DNA from: Brochothrix campestris FSL F6-1037
Lineage (GTDB): Bacteria > Bacillota > Bacilli > Lactobacillales > Listeriaceae
Reading direction: 5' to 3'
Length of the DNA stretch: 64,000 bases
Assembly: GCF_000525915.1 (NCBI RefSeq)
Contig: NZ_AODH01000012.1
Span: 1-64,000 of the forward strand
In this document: one piece after another, positions 9,206-19,232 of the stretch
Position numbering within the stretch: position 1 is the first letter of the stretch
Layout: the number at the start of each line of letters is the position of its first letter
Notes under the pieces: model-generated
The model's input: the letters and a program-made list of their open reading frames with translations, nothing else
The model's database searches: none
What the model was told of the DNA's origin: nothing
Made by a program: the position numbers and the translations under genes

Positions 9206-9309
9206 AAACATGTGCTTTTGATAGGTAAATAAATGAATTCAAACTTCTTTTTATGCCTAAACAAGACTACAACTATTTGCACTTAGTGCATAACTGGAGG
9301 TTTTTTATA

Positions 9310-9510
9310 ATGGAAACAGGTAAAGTAAAATGGTTTAACTCAGAAAAAGGTTTTGGTTTCATCGAACGCGAAAACGGTGACGATGTATTCGTACATTTCT
9401 CAGCTATTCAATCTGAAGGATTCAAAACTTTAGAAGAAGGCCAAGCTGTAAACTTCGAAGTTGAAGATGGACAACGTGGACCTCAAGCTGCTAACGTTGA
9501 AAAAGCGTAA
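9310..9510 (+). CDS. csp: CspA-family cold-shock protein
   Basis: This 66-residue single cold-shock domain protein binds single-stranded RNA and DNA as a chaperone. RNP1 is KGFGFIE (residues 13-19) and RNP2 is VFVHF (about 27-31), both intact. Length equals the family norm. The start is ATG 9310, 8 bases after CTGGAGG. It is monocistronic with its own long leader and terminator. Codon choice is strongly biased to frequent codons, as expected for a highly expressed gene. Confidence 0.96.
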   Translation: METGKVKWFNSEKGFGFIERENGDDVFVHFSAIQSEGFKTLEEGQAVNFEVEDGQRGPQAANVEKA

Positions 9511-9520
9511 GTAACTGTTA

Positions 9521-9547
9521 GACCTACCCTCGGGTAGGTCTTTTTTC
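9521..9547 (+). terminator. Terminator of the cold-shock gene
   Basis: GACCTACCC-TC-GGGTAGGTC is followed by six T residues. Confidence 0.9.
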
Positions 9548-9564
9548 ATGTCTTTTTTTAAAGA

Positions 9565-9593
9565 TAGTCAGACGCTGGAAAGTATGCTATACT
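9565..9593 (+). promoter_or_regulatory. Promoter of a candidate small RNA
   Basis: TAGTCA at 9565-9570, a 17-base spacer and TATACT at 9588-9593 preceded by TGC form an extended -10 promoter. It follows the csp terminator and points into a gene-free region that ends in a strong terminator. Confidence 0.6.
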
Positions 9594-9599
9594 GAGTAC

Positions 9600-9713
9600 T
9601 TGCGATGAGTCTTTTGCAGCGTGTTCTGTCCGCTGCGCAGTGTGAAATAGTCACTGCACTAGCCCCCTCAACATCTTTGCTTTGTGGAAAGCAGTTGGGG
9701 GGGGCTTTTTAGA
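9600..9713 (+). ncRNA. Candidate small RNA of about 110 nt
   Basis: Downstream of a good promoter and without an open frame lie three consecutive hairpins. They are GCAGCG/CGCTGC (about 9616-9636), GCAGTG/CACTGC (about 9637-9657), and a terminator pairing AGCCCCCTCAAC with GTTGGGGGGGGCT, with an inner TGCTTT/AAAGCA stem, then TTTTT at 9706-9710. The C-rich arm could pair with ribosome binding sites when unfolded. It is not one of the sRNA families I can recognise. The rest of the 9511-9856 gap holds only the fbp upstream region. Confidence 0.6.
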
Positions 9714-9856
9714 TGCATTTTAACTGAATCGGTCTACCCCAATCGTCTTATTTTTATTTTCAATGCTCATTTCCTTGCATGACTGGACTTTCTTTTCTAG
9801 AATGATAGTAATGTGCAGCCTATTCTATACTTAGTTTCAGCGAAGGGAGCGTTTTG

Positions 9857-11812
9857 ATGAGCAATTCACAAACAAAATATTTACAATTACTTGCTTCACA
9901 TTATCCAACACCCGCACAAACGATTACCGAAATTATTAATCTGGAGGCTATCCTTAATCTGCCAAAGGGAACCGAACATTTTTTAAGTGATTTACACGGT
10001 GAATATGATGCGTTTGAACAGGTTTTTCGTAACGGATCCGGTGTCATTAAACGGAAACTAAGCGTTCTCTTTGCCAACGAACTATCTGAGACCGAATTGA
10101 CGACTTTAGCTACCTTAATTTATTACCCCCGTCCCAAAATGCGTATCATCTTACGGACTTTTTCTGCTACTGAAAAGAATGACTGGTACCGTATTACCTT
10201 ATTACGTCTCATTAAGTTAACAAGTTTTGTCTCTTCGAAATACACACGCTCTAAAGTACGGAAACTAATGTCGCCAGACTTCACTTACATCATTGAAGAA
10301 CTACTTTACCAAAATAATGATCAAATTGAAAAAGAGGCGTATTATCATGAAATTCTCACGAGCGTGATTGAACTGAACAGCGCAGCTGATTTAATCCACG
10401 CCCTAGCGACCTTAATTCGGCGCTTGGTGGTTGATCATTTACACATCGTCGGTGATGTCTTTGACCGTGGTCCAGCGCCTGACAAAATCATTAACCGTTT
10501 AACAAAACACCAGTCGCTCGACTTCCAATGGGGCAATCATGATATGATTTGGATGGGAGCAGCGAGCGGGTCTGCTGTTTGCATCGCCAATGTTTTACGG
10601 ATTTCAGCCCGCTATTTGAATCTCGATACGGTAGAAGACAGCTATGGTATCTCACTGCGTCCACTTGCGATTTTCGCTGACACGACGTACGAAAACACAT
10701 CGACCGCTTTTATGCCTAAAAAGAGCCAAGAAAGCGCTAAAACAACATCTGAAATCAATCAAATCGCTCGAATGCATAAAGCAATAGCCATTATTCAATT
10801 CAAACTTGAAGGTGCCATCATTCAGCGACACCCTGAATTCAATATGACAGACCGTCTCCTGTTGAATAAAATCAATTATACTAACGGTACTATCACAGTT
10901 AACAACCACACCTACACGTTAACTGACACCGACTTCCCGACGATTGATCCAGCTAATCCTTATACACTCACTCCCGAAGAAAACGATGTGATTGAGCGGC
11001 TGTTATTAGGTTTTATCAACTCTGCTAAATTACAGGAACACGTTGCCTTCCTCTATGCGAAAGGCAGCATGTATTTACGCTATAATGGCAATTTAATCTA
11101 CCATGGCTGTATTCCATTAAATGAGGATGGTTCCTTTAAAGCGTTGACGATTGCTAATAAACCGTATACTGGGAGAGCCTTGTTTGATAAATTCGATCAG
11201 TATGCCCGACAAGCCTTTTCACAACCTGAAGGGTCGAAAGAGAAAGAAGCAGCGCTCGATTACGTTTGGTACTTATGGACCGGCGAAACATCACCGCTTT
11301 TCGGCAAGACGGCAATGACCACCTTCGAGCGTTATTTCATCGCTGAAGCAGAAACTCATCACGAAGTTAAGAATCCGTACTATCTTAAACGCAATGACGA
11401 GGAAACAGTCGCCACTATTTTACGTGAGTTCAATCTTTCACCCGATGATGGTCATATTATTAACGGCCACACACCTGTGAAAGAAGGCGCTGGCGAAAGC
11501 CCAATCAAAGCCAATGGCAAGCTACTTGTGATTGATGGCGGCTTCTCCAAAGCTTATCAAAGCGTGACTAGCATTGCCGGATACACCTTAATCTATAATG
11601 CTTATGGGCTACAGTTAGTGAAGCACCAACCATTCACATCGACAGAAGATGCCATTATGAACGAAACTGACATTATTTCTACCCGTCGTATTATTGAAAC
11701 AGAGACTATACGACAATGTGTTAAAGACACTGATATCGGACAGCACTTACAACAGCAAATTAACGATCTCAAATCGCTGCTCACAGCTTACCGACAAGGG
11801 CTGATAAAATAA
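9857..11812 (+). CDS. fbp: Fructose-1,6-bisphosphatase, class III
   Basis: This 651-residue gluconeogenic enzyme hydrolyses fructose 1,6-bisphosphate to fructose 6-phosphate. It belongs to the Firmicute class III family built on a metallophosphoesterase fold. The metal-binding motifs [13 protein letters not shown] (near residue 44), [11 protein letters not shown] (near 199) and [10 protein letters not shown] (near 224) are intact, and the late motif NGHTP is present. Length matches the family. ATG 9857 is chosen over a TTG one codon earlier because AGGGAG is 7 bases upstream. It is monocistronic with a strong terminator. Confidence 0.96.
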   Translation: MSNSQTKYLQLLASHYPTPAQTITEIINLEAILNLPKGTEHFLSDLHGEYDAFEQVFRNGSGVIKRKLSVLFANELSETELTTLATLIYYPRPKMRIILRTFSATEKNDWYRITLLRLIKLTSFVSSKYTRSKVRKLMSPDFTYIIEELLYQNNDQIEKEAYYHEILTSVIELNSAADLIHALATLIRRLVVDHLHIVGDVFDRGPAPDKIINRLTKHQSLDFQWGNHDMIWMGAASGSAVCIANVLRISARYLNLDTVEDSYGISLRPLAIFADTTYENTSTAFMPKKSQESAKTTSEINQIARMHKAIAIIQFKLEGAIIQRHPEFNMTDRLLLNKINYTNGTITVNNHTYTLTDTDFPTIDPANPYTLTPEENDVIERLLLGFINSAKLQEHVAFLYAKGSMYLRYNGNLIYHGCIPLNEDGSFKALTIANKPYTGRALFDKFDQYARQAFSQPEGSKEKEAALDYVWYLWTGETSPLFGKTAMTTFERYFIAEAETHHEVKNPYYLKRNDEETVATILREFNLSPDDGHIINGHTPVKEGAGESPIKANGKLLVIDGGFSKAYQSVTSIAGYTLIYNAYGLQLVKHQPFTSTEDAIMNETDIISTRRIIETETIRQCVKDTDIGQHLQQQINDLKSLLTAYRQGLIK

Positions 11813-11817
11813 AAAAA

Positions 11818-11862
11818 CAGAGTTAGAATCGCGTGACACTTCGATTCTAACTCTGCTTTTTT
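11818..11862. terminator. Terminator of fbp, bidirectional
   Basis: CAGAGTTAGAATCG pairs perfectly with CGATTCTAACTCTG across 10 bases and is followed by T7; A-rich sequence on the other side could serve the convergent DUF3899 gene. Confidence 0.88.
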
Positions 11863-11877
11863 TACTGTTTTACTCCT

Positions 11878-12228
11878 CTAATAAAAAATGAATAGCAACA
11901 ACAGATTCACACCAAGATAAACACACCCTACCAACAAAAAATGTGCATAGGTTAAGGTGATTAATTCCGATAACATCCCTGCTTCTTGAATGTCTTCCTG
12001 TGATCGTTTATTCGGTCCAAAATTAAAAAACAAGCGCATCGATGAATGAAAAATATCAAAAAAGCCACCACGTACGACCATTAATAATAAACCGAGTAAC
12101 AAGAAAATAATGCCCACTAAAAAACTAACGTTCATGAAATTTTCAACGGTCCATCCTGGTTGTTTAAACGTGACAATTAACACGACAACCAACAGACTCA
12201 AGCCTAAATAAAAGCCACTCTTTTTCAC
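11878..12228 (-). CDS. DUF3899 small membrane protein
   Basis: The protein has 116 residues. Two hydrophobic helices lie at about 7-24 and 34-54. A polar middle follows (FDIFHSSMRLFFNFGPNKRSQEDIQEAG), then a C-terminal hydrophobic helix pair at about 88-115. This arrangement and the FxxFGPNKR region fit the DUF3899 family of Bacilli, whose function is unknown. It is a single gene convergent to fbp. Confidence 0.7.
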   Translation of the reverse strand: MKKSGFYLGLSLLVVVLIVTFKQPGWTVENFMNVSFLVGIIFLLLGLLLMVVRGGFFDIFHSSMRLFFNFGPNKRSQEDIQEAGMLSELITLTYAHFLLVGCVYLGVNLLLLFIFY

Positions 12229-12292
12229 TATAAATGTTCCTCTCTCATCTAATGTATCTTAACCTTATTATAACTCACTTTTGTCAAACAAA

Positions 12293-12340
12293 CAAAAAGC
12301 TACCACCACTAAGATTACTCCCTTAGTGACGGTAGCTGAT
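12293..12340 (-). terminator. Terminator of the second oppA
   Basis: AGCTACC and GGTAGCT with inner ACTAAG/CTTAGT form a hairpin followed on the minus strand by TTTTTG. Confidence 0.85.
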
Positions 12341-12350
12341 TATTTGTGGC

Positions 12351-14021
12351 CTATTTGACGTAAGCTGCTTTTAAGCTATAGTCAGCACCAAAGTTATGAC
12401 GGTACATATCTTTAATGTCTGGATTTTGTAAGATTGATAATGAACGTTGGTAAATTGGTGCAATTGCAACATCTTCATTAATTAAGATGTTTTGTGCTTT
12501 AATGAAGTTGTCCCAACGTTTGGCAGGATCTGCTGCATCTGTTGTTTTATTAGCTGTAATTAATGCATCATATTCTTTGTTAGAGTAGTTGATGTTCGCA
12601 TTTGTTCCACCAGTCACATATAAGTCTAAGAATGTCATTGGATCTTGGAAGTCAGCGCCCCAACCTGATAATTCAATGTCGAAGTCAGATTTGCTATCTA
12701 AATCAACACGGTTGTTGAATGGTACATTTTTAAGACTAACTGTTAAGCCAGGTAAGTTTTTCTCTAATTGATCTTTCATGTACTGTGATGAAGATTTGGC
12801 GTTATCAGTATCGTCACTTAATAATTCAAGTGTCACTTTGTCGCCTACTTCTTTTTTAGCTGCTTCCCACGCTTTTTGGGCTGCTTTCACGTCGTATGTG
12901 AGGTAATCATTAGCAGAAGCTGCTGCCTTTGTAAAGTCTTCACCTTCTAAAGTTGCAAGACCTTCAGGAACTTCTTGATCTGTCGCAACTGAACCGTTCG
13001 CTAAAATGTTTTTAACGTAAGCTTCTTTGTCAAATGCTTGCGCAACTGCTGTACGAACATTTTTATTTGCTAAAGCAGTCTCTTTTCCATCACGTTTTTG
13101 ATTGAATTTAAGATAGAAAACAGACGCTTGCGGTACACTGATACGGTTTTTATCGTTTGCATATTGTTTTGCATACTCAGCTGATAAAGTCACTGCGTCA
13201 GCTTCACCTTTAGTGTATAAGTTAATACCCGTTGATGGTTGTTTAACCACGTTGATTTTTGCACTTTCTAACTTAACGTTTTTAGCATCCCAGTATTTAT
13301 CATTTTTAACATATTCCCATGTATCACCACTACCATCCCAGTCTTTCATTTTGAAAGCACCGTTATAAATAATGTTCTCACTTGTTTTACCGTACTCTTT
13401 GCCTTGTGCTTTAACGTATTTTTCATTTTGCGGCAAGAAAGTACCAAATGCATATAATGAGTTAATATATGTGATCGGACGTTCTAACGTAATTTCAAGT
13501 GTCTTATCGTCAATCGCTTTAACACCTAATGTATCAACAGCTTTTTTCTTTGTCATAATATCTGAGGCGTTTTCAACAACACCATCAAACATATACGCAT
13601 ATTGTGAACCCGTTTCTGGATTGACAGCTTTTTGCCAACCAAAGACGAAATCGGCTGCAGTGACATCATCACCGTTTGACCATTTGGCATCTTCACGTAG
13701 TTTAAACGTGTATTTCTTATTGTCGTCACTGATTTTTGGTTCTTCAGCAGCAACACCTAATTCATATTTATCATCTTTACCTAATGTATAAAGTCCTTCG
13801 AATACTTGGTCCATCGCAGTGAATGAGACAGTGTCTGTTGCCATTACTGAATCCATTGTCGAAATTTGTGATGATTCAAGTAAGCTGATTTTTTGCTCTT
13901 TTGTTTCTTTACTCGATTCTTTTTTATCACTCGATGAACTACTTCCCCCACCGCAGGCCGCTAACACAAGACCTACTACTAAAACGATTGCCATTACCAC
14001 AGATGCCTTAAACTTCTTCAT
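12351..14021 (-). CDS. oppA: Oligopeptide-binding lipoprotein (OppA family, SBP_bac_5)
   Basis: This 556-residue extracytoplasmic peptide receptor is anchored by a lipobox: LVLAAC with Cys about residue 24, followed by a Gly/Ser linker. SBP_bac_5 features include KLREDAKWSNGDDVTAADF and the C-terminal SGWGADFQDPMTF region. ATG 14021 follows GGGGAGG at good spacing. It is about three-quarters identical by eye to the paralogue at 14395-16063, a recent tandem duplicate. It lies outside the oppBCDF operon, with its own terminator and a palindrome at 14064-14091 upstream. It presumably feeds the same OppBCDF transporter with different peptides. Confidence 0.93.
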   Translation of the reverse strand: MKKFKASVVMAIVLVVGLVLAACGGGSSSSSDKKESSKETKEQKISLLESSQISTMDSVMATDTVSFTAMDQVFEGLYTLGKDDKYELGVAAEEPKISDDNKKYTFKLREDAKWSNGDDVTAADFVFGWQKAVNPETGSQYAYMFDGVVENASDIMTKKKAVDTLGVKAIDDKTLEITLERPITYINSLYAFGTFLPQNEKYVKAQGKEYGKTSENIIYNGAFKMKDWDGSGDTWEYVKNDKYWDAKNVKLESAKINVVKQPSTGINLYTKGEADAVTLSAEYAKQYANDKNRISVPQASVFYLKFNQKRDGKETALANKNVRTAVAQAFDKEAYVKNILANGSVATDQEVPEGLATLEGEDFTKAAASANDYLTYDVKAAQKAWEAAKKEVGDKVTLELLSDDTDNAKSSSQYMKDQLEKNLPGLTVSLKNVPFNNRVDLDSKSDFDIELSGWGADFQDPMTFLDLYVTGGTNANINYSNKEYDALITANKTTDAADPAKRWDNFIKAQNILINEDVAIAPIYQRSLSILQNPDIKDMYRHNFGADYSLKAAYVK

Positions 14022-14063
14022 AAACAAATTCCTCCCCTAAAAATAAGTTTCTTTCTCGCTATT

Positions 14064-14091
14064 ACATACCTGTTTGTTCGAACAAGTATGT
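14064..14091. promoter_or_regulatory. Palindrome upstream of second oppA
   Basis: A perfect 12-bp palindrome TTGTTCGAACAA is flanked by ACATAC and GTATGT arms, the left arm separated by 4 extra bases. It lies 43 bases upstream of the oppA start, where a transcription factor site would be expected. The factor is unknown. Confidence 0.45.
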
Positions 14092-14206
14092 GCTATAACA
14101 CTATTGTATCATAAGTTGTTTCATTAATCACAAGATTCTGACATTTAAATAACTTTTTTATGTGAATTTTCTAATAACTATCAAAAGTACAGCTTTCAGT
14201 CGCATT

Positions 14207-14234
14207 TTGAAAAGCAGTCCACTCTTGTTATACT
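14207..14234 (+). promoter_or_regulatory. Promoter of the 26-residue peptide gene
   Basis: TTGAAA at 14207-14212, a 16-base spacer and TATACT at 14229-14234 with an upstream TG (extended -10). The predicted start is about 20 bases before the small ORF. Confidence 0.65.
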
Positions 14235-14259
14235 TACATTACTAGTCGGAGGTGCTGCA

Positions 14260-14340
14260 ATGAATGGTTTATTAAAAAAAATTTGGTTGCTCGTCGCTGT
14301 TTTAGCGATTGTTTACATCATCATCTTATTCATTACATAA
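14260..14340 (+). CDS. 26-residue hydrophobic single-helix peptide
   Basis: The ORF starts with ATG 7 bases after CGGAGG, itself just downstream of a good promoter, and ends in a shared terminator. It encodes MNGLLKKIW, then a hydrophobic helix (LLVAVLAIVYIIILF) ending in IT. A short basic N-terminus plus one membrane helix is the form of small membrane proteins and type I toxin peptides. It lies antisense to, and between, two oppA genes. No family assignment is possible. Confidence 0.65.
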   Translation: MNGLLKKIWLLVAVLAIVYIIILFIT

Positions 14341-14394
14341 AAAGAGCCGCTTTATCATCGATTAAGCTCGATAATAAAGCGACTCTTTTTTGTT
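14340..14394. terminator. Bidirectional terminator between small peptide gene and first oppA
   Basis: AAAGAG-CGCTTTAT and ATAAAGCG-CTCTTTTTT pair, with inner ATCG/CGAT. T runs follow on both strands, so it serves the small peptide gene (+) and the opp operon end (-). Confidence 0.85.
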
Positions 14395-16063
14395 TTATTT
14401 AATATAAGCAGCTTTTAGGCTGTAATCAGAACCAAAGTTATGACGGTAAAGATCTTTGATTGCTGGGTTTTGTAAGATTGCTAACGAACGTTGGTAAATT
14501 GGTGAAATCGCTGCATCCTCATTGATTAACATGTTTTGCGCTTTCACAAAGTTATCCCAACGTTTTTGCGGATCAGACGCATCTGTTGATTTACTTGCAT
14601 TGATTAAGGCATCGTACTCTTTGTTGCTGTAGTTAATGTTTGCATTTGTACCACCTGTTACATATAACTCTAAGAATGTTAATGGATCTTGGAAATCCGC
14701 ACCCCAACCTGATAATTCAATATCGAAGTCTGATTTACTATCTAAATCAACACGGTTGTTAAATGGTACATTTTTAAGGCTAACTGTTAAGCCTGGTAAG
14801 TTTGTTTCTAATTGATCTTTCATGTATTGTGATGACGATTTAGCATTGTCAGTATCATCGCTTAATAATTCAAGCGTCACTTTTTCGCCCACTTCTTTTT
14901 GCGCTAATTTCCATTCTTTTTGTGCTGCTTTAACATCAAATGTTAAGTAATCATTTGCTGCCGCTGCTGTTTTAGTGAAATCTTCTTCTGTTTTTTCATT
15001 TTTAGCTAAGCCAGCTGGCACTTGTTGATCAGACACAACTGAACCGTTTGCTAAGATGTTTTTCACATAGGCTTCTTTGTTGTAAGCTTGAGCAATCGCT
15101 TTACGCACGTGTTCGTTTGCAAGAATCGTTGCTTTACCATTACGTTTTTGGTTGAATTTCATGTAAAAGACTGACGCTTGAGCCACAGTAATTTTATCAT
15201 CATCATTCGCATATTGTTTCGCATACTCAGCTGATAAGGTTACCGCATCAGCTTCACCTTTAGTGTAGAGGTTAATTCCTGTTGAAGGTTGTTTAACAAC
15301 GCTAATTTTAGCATTTGCTAATTTCACATCTTCGGCACCCCAGTATTTATCATTTTTAACATATTCCCATGAGTCACCGTTACCATCCCAATCTTTCATG
15401 GTGAAGGCACCATTATAGATGAGGTTATCACTTGATTTCGCATAGTTTTTACCTTGTTCTTTCACATATTTTTCATTTTGTGGTAAGAACGTTACAAAGG
15501 CAAATAATGACTTGGCATATGTAGTTGGACGCTCTAACGTCACTTCTAATGTTTTATCATCAACTGCTTTAACCCCTAAACTATCAAGTTCCTTTTTACC
15601 AGCCATAATATCAGAGGCATTGGCAATAAATCCATCAAACATGTAGGCGTATTGTGAACCTGTGTCTGGATTCACTGCTTTTTTCCAACCGTACACAAAA
15701 TCTTGTGCTGTTACAGGTGTTCCGTTTGACCAGTTTGCATCTTCACGTAATTTAAACGTGTATGTTTTATTATCAGAACTGATTGTTGGCTCTGCTGCTG
15801 CCACACCAAGTTCAAATTTATCATCTTTACCTAATATATAGAGACCTTCAAATACTTGGTCCATCGCTGTTCCAGATACAACATCGGTTGACATAACTGA
15901 ATCCATTGTCGCAATTTGTGAAGCTTCCAATAAGCGAATCGTTTGTTCTTTACTGCTAGTTGCTTCTTTTTTTTGTTGCACTTGATCCACCACCGCAGGC
16001 TGCTAATACTAACCCAACGATTAAGACAAGTGCTGTTACAACTGATAATTTCATTTTTTTCAT
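14395..16063 (-). CDS. oppA: Oligopeptide-binding lipoprotein OppA, frameshifted in this sequence
   Basis: This is the receptor gene closing the oppBCDF-oppA operon, 108 bases after oppF. The true start is ATG 16063 (GGGGGAG upstream), giving a lipoprotein signal MKKMKLSVVTALVL with lipobox LVLAAC. The signal and mature parts are in different frames because of an A8 run (T8 on +, 15967-15974). Removing one A yields ATKKEATSSKEQTIR and a 555-residue protein like its neighbour. It contains the SBP_bac_5 body (KLREDANWSNGTPVTAQDF). The tandem paralogue at 12351-14021 is very similar. Confidence 0.9.
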
Positions 16064-16171
16064 TTTATTTCTCCCCCTGTTTCTTTTTTTAAAAAAAACA
16101 TATTACTGTTACATGGTTCGAGCATCCACTATGTGGATGCTCAGCAAGTTTTTTCGCAATGAACCGTGTGT

Positions 16172-17131
16172 TTAAGCTTGAACTTTTTTAGCTGCTAATT
16201 TTTGTTTGTAAATGGCAACCTCATCCGCTTTACAGTAGACAAAGTGCCCCTCTTCAATTTCACGTAATTGGGCATCATCAGATTCAGTGTATTGATGCGC
16301 TGCTGTATCATAGACAATCCGTTGACGTGAACGTTCATAAATGGGGTCAGGAATTGGAATTGCTGATAACAATGATTCCGTGTACGGATGCAATGGTGTT
16401 TGATAGAGCGCATCTGATGTCGCTAACTCTAAAATACGACCCGCGTACATGACACCAATCCGATCACTGATGTATTTAACCATCGATAAATCATGCGCAA
16501 TAAACAGATACGTTAAGTTGTTTTCTAATTGTAATTCTTTTAACAAGTTAACAACCTGAGCTTGAATTGATACATCTAAAGCTGAAATTGGTTCATCGGC
16601 AATGATGAATTTGGGCTTCACTGCTAGTGCACGAGCAATTCCAATCCGTTGACGCTGTCCACCTGAAAATTCATGTGGGTAACGACTTGCATGATCGCGG
16701 TTTAACCCCACACGTTCAAGTAAATCATCGACCATCGCATTACGTTCAGCCTTATCCTTCGCTAACTTATGAATGTCGATACCTTCAGCAACGATGTCAC
16801 GTACTGTCATGCGTGGGTCAAGTGATGCGTAAGGATCTTGAAAAATCATTTGCATTTCACGACGGAAGGCTAACATTTGTTCACGTGATTTAACCGCATG
16901 AACGTCAGTTCCTTCAAAGTCGACCTCACCGCTCGTTGCTTCATAAAGACGTAAAATCGTCCGTCCGGTCGTAGATTTCCCACAACCCGACTCGCCAACA
17001 AGGCCGAAAGTTTCACCCTCATAAATATCAAATGAAATATCATTTATCGCACGTACTTCTTTTTTAGTACCGGCGTTAAAATATTGTTTTAAGTTTTTAA
17101 CTTCTAATAATTTACGACGTTTATCTTCCAT
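16172..17131 (-). CDS. oppF: Oligopeptide ABC transporter ATPase OppF
   Basis: This 319-residue cytoplasmic ATPase is paired with OppD. Walker A is GESGCGKST (about residues 45-53), the signature FSGGQRQR, Walker [13 protein letters not shown], and the H-loop IAHD is present. The C-terminal oligo_HPY region [12 protein letters not shown] is typical of peptide transporters. ATG 17131 overlaps the oppD stop by one base (TGATG), indicating coupling. Confidence 0.95.
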   Translation of the reverse strand: MEDKRRKLLEVKNLKQYFNAGTKKEVRAINDISFDIYEGETFGLVGESGCGKSTTGRTILRLYEATSGEVDFEGTDVHAVKSREQMLAFRREMQMIFQDPYASLDPRMTVRDIVAEGIDIHKLAKDKAERNAMVDDLLERVGLNRDHASRYPHEFSGGQRQRIGIARALAVKPKFIIADEPISALDVSIQAQVVNLLKELQLENNLTYLFIAHDLSMVKYISDRIGVMYAGRILELATSDALYQTPLHPYTESLLSAIPIPDPIYERSRQRIVYDTAAHQYTESDDAQLREIEEGHFVYCKADEVAIYKQKLAAKKVQA

Positions 17132-18186
17132 CAAACACGCTTCCCTTCCTCTAATTTAGCGAAAACGGCTTGACGACGTTGGATTTCCGCCGGTGCTTCT
17201 ACTGCTGGAGCATCTGGATGCAATAACCAAGTGGCTGCAAAATGAGTCTCCGACACTTTAAACAACGGTGGTTTTTGTTCGCTATCAATCGTCATGGCAA
17301 ATTCGTTACGCGGTGCAAAGGCATCGCCTTTTGGTGGAATAAGTAAATCAGGTGGCGACCCAGGAATCGCATACAGTGCTTCTGTACTTGCTTCTAAACT
17401 CGGCATTGAACTGATCAATCCCCATGTATAAGGATGTTTCGGATTGTAGAAAATTTCATCGACTGTGCCGATTTCAACAATTTCACCCGCATACATTACG
17501 GCAACACGGTCGGCGATGCTGGCAACAACACCTAAATCATGCGTAATAAAGATAACGGCTGTACCCGTTTTGGCTTGGATATCTTTCAATAATTCCAAAA
17601 TTTGGGCTTGAATCGTTACATCTAACGCCGTTGTTGGCTCATCTGCGATTAACACTTCTGGATCACAAGCTAATGCAATTGCAATAACAACACGTTGGCG
17701 CATACCACCTGAATATTGATGCGGGTATTCTTTCAAACGTTTTTCAGCGTTAGGTATCCCTACTAATTCGAGTAATTCAATCGCACGCTTGCGCGCAGCT
17801 TCTTTACCTAAACCTTGGTGCTTACGTAAGGGTTCCATAATTTGGTTCCCAATTGAAATCGTCGGGTTAAGCGATGTCATTGGATCTTGAAAAATCATCG
17901 CGATTTCTTTCCCACGTACTTTTTGCATTTTTTTCTCACTATATTTCACAAGATCATTACCCTTAAACGTAATACTCCCGTTAGTTATTTCTGAATTCCG
18001 TGGTGGTAAAAGGCCCATGATTGCTTTCGATGATACTGATTTACCAGAACCAGACTCACCAACAATCGCTAAAGTCTCACCTTTGTATAATTCAAAACTT
18101 ACGCCTCGAATGGCTCTTACTTCCCCAGCAAATGTGTGGAAAGAGACATTGAGGTTATCAACCTTTAAAATCTTTGATTTATCCAT
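17131..18186 (-). CDS. oppD: Oligopeptide ABC transporter ATPase OppD
   Basis: This is a 351-residue ATPase. Walker A is GESGSGKS, the signature YSGGMRQR, Walker [13 protein letters not shown], and the [12 protein letters not shown] motif marks the C-terminal peptide-transporter extension. It follows oppC by 23 bases and overlaps oppF. It energises peptide import with OppF through OppB/OppC. Confidence 0.95.
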   Translation of the reverse strand: MDKSKILKVDNLNVSFHTFAGEVRAIRGVSFELYKGETLAIVGESGSGKSVSSKAIMGLLPPRNSEITNGSITFKGNDLVKYSEKKMQKVRGKEIAMIFQDPMTSLNPTISIGNQIMEPLRKHQGLGKEAARKRAIELLELVGIPNAEKRLKEYPHQYSGGMRQRVVIAIALACDPEVLIADEPTTALDVTIQAQILELLKDIQAKTGTAVIFITHDLGVVASIADRVAVMYAGEIVEIGTVDEIFYNPKHPYTWGLISSMPSLEASTEALYAIPGSPPDLLIPPKGDAFAPRNEFAMTIDSEQKPPLFKVSETHFAATWLLHPDAPAVEAPAEIQRRQAVFAKLEEGKRV

Positions 18187-18209
18187 TGATACAACCTCTA
18201 TTCTGTAAA

Positions 18210-19232
18210 TTAATCACGCATTTTAGGGTCAAATGCATCACGTAAACCATCAGCAATTAAGTTAAACACAATCATAATTAAACAAATAACGACTGCTGGA
18301 TAAATAATTTGATACGGTAAGAAACGCAATGATTTGTAGCCTTCTTCAATCAATGTTCCGAGTGATGCTGTCGGTGGTTGTAAACCAATCCCGATGAAAC
18401 TTAAGAATGATTCAAAGAAAATCGCATCTGGAATCGTAAACATTGTATTGATAATAATAACACCCGATAAGTTCGGAATTAAATGTTTAAGCAAAATTCC
18501 GGCCGTTGGTTTGCCCATTGCCTGTGCTGCCATAACAAACTCTTGTTGTTTCAACATGAGCACCTGCGCCCGAATAACCCTTGCCATATTAATCCAACCG
18601 GTAATCGCAATTGCAATAATAATCGCATTTAAACCCGGCTTCATTATTAGCAACATAAGGATAACAACTACTAAGTTCGGAATCCCTGAAATAATCTCGA
18701 TAATACGTTGCATGAAGTTATCGACACGTCCACCAACATAGCCAGACACCATTCCGTAAGTCACCCCAACTACTAAACTAATCACCGTTGCAATTAGAGC
18801 GATATATAGTGAAATACGTGTTCCTATCCATGTACGTGAAAACAAATCACGTCCGAGCGAATCGGTCCCAAACCAGTAATACTCTTTAACGTTATTTTCT
18901 TTATAAACATCAGTTTCAACACCTGCGACGTCTTGCTTACCATTCCAAAAAGGCATATCTTCAAAGCCTTGTACCTTTGGTGGTAAATTGGAATACTCAA
19001 CGTTTTGGGCGTTAGGTGAATGTGGTGACATCCACGGACCCGCAATCGCCATAATAATCACTAGCACTAAAATCACCAAACTGACGATTGCTGCTTTGTT
19101 TTTACGAATCCGCATCCAACTATCTTGCAAAGCAGTCAGACTCGGACGTGAAATTTTCTCGCTTTTTTCAGTACTAATTCCAACTTGAGTAAACATTTCA
19201 GAAGGAATTTTATCATTTTCTTTATATATCAT
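18210..19232 (-). CDS. oppC: Oligopeptide ABC transporter permease OppC
   Basis: This 340-residue membrane protein has the N-terminal OppC_N helix (about 43-68), a long extracytoplasmic loop, then the binding-protein-dependent transport domain with about five helices. The EAA-type loop is QAMGKPTAGILLKHLIPN, where OppD/F dock. Its first four bases overlap the oppB stop (ATGA). Confidence 0.94.
   Translation of the reverse strand: MIYKENDKIPSEMFTQVGISTEKSEKISRPSLTALQDSWMRIRKNKAAIVSLVILVLVIIMAIAGPWMSPHSPNAQNVEYSNLPPKVQGFEDMPFWNGKQDVAGVETDVYKENNVKEYYWFGTDSLGRDLFSRTWIGTRISLYIALIATVISLVVGVTYGMVSGYVGGRVDNFMQRIIEIISGIPNLVVVILMLLIMKPGLNAIIIAIAITGWINMARVIRAQVLMLKQQEFVMAAQAMGKPTAGILLKHLIPNLSGVIIINTMFTIPDAIFFESFLSFIGIGLQPPTASLGTLIEEGYKSLRFLPYQIIYPAVVICLIMIVFNLIADGLRDAFDPKMRD

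Noticed and set aside
9127-9282. Extended N-terminus of the DUF2187 gene
   Set aside because: It overlaps the divergent csp promoter region, lacks a ribosome binding site, and the GTG at 9126 has AAAGGAG.
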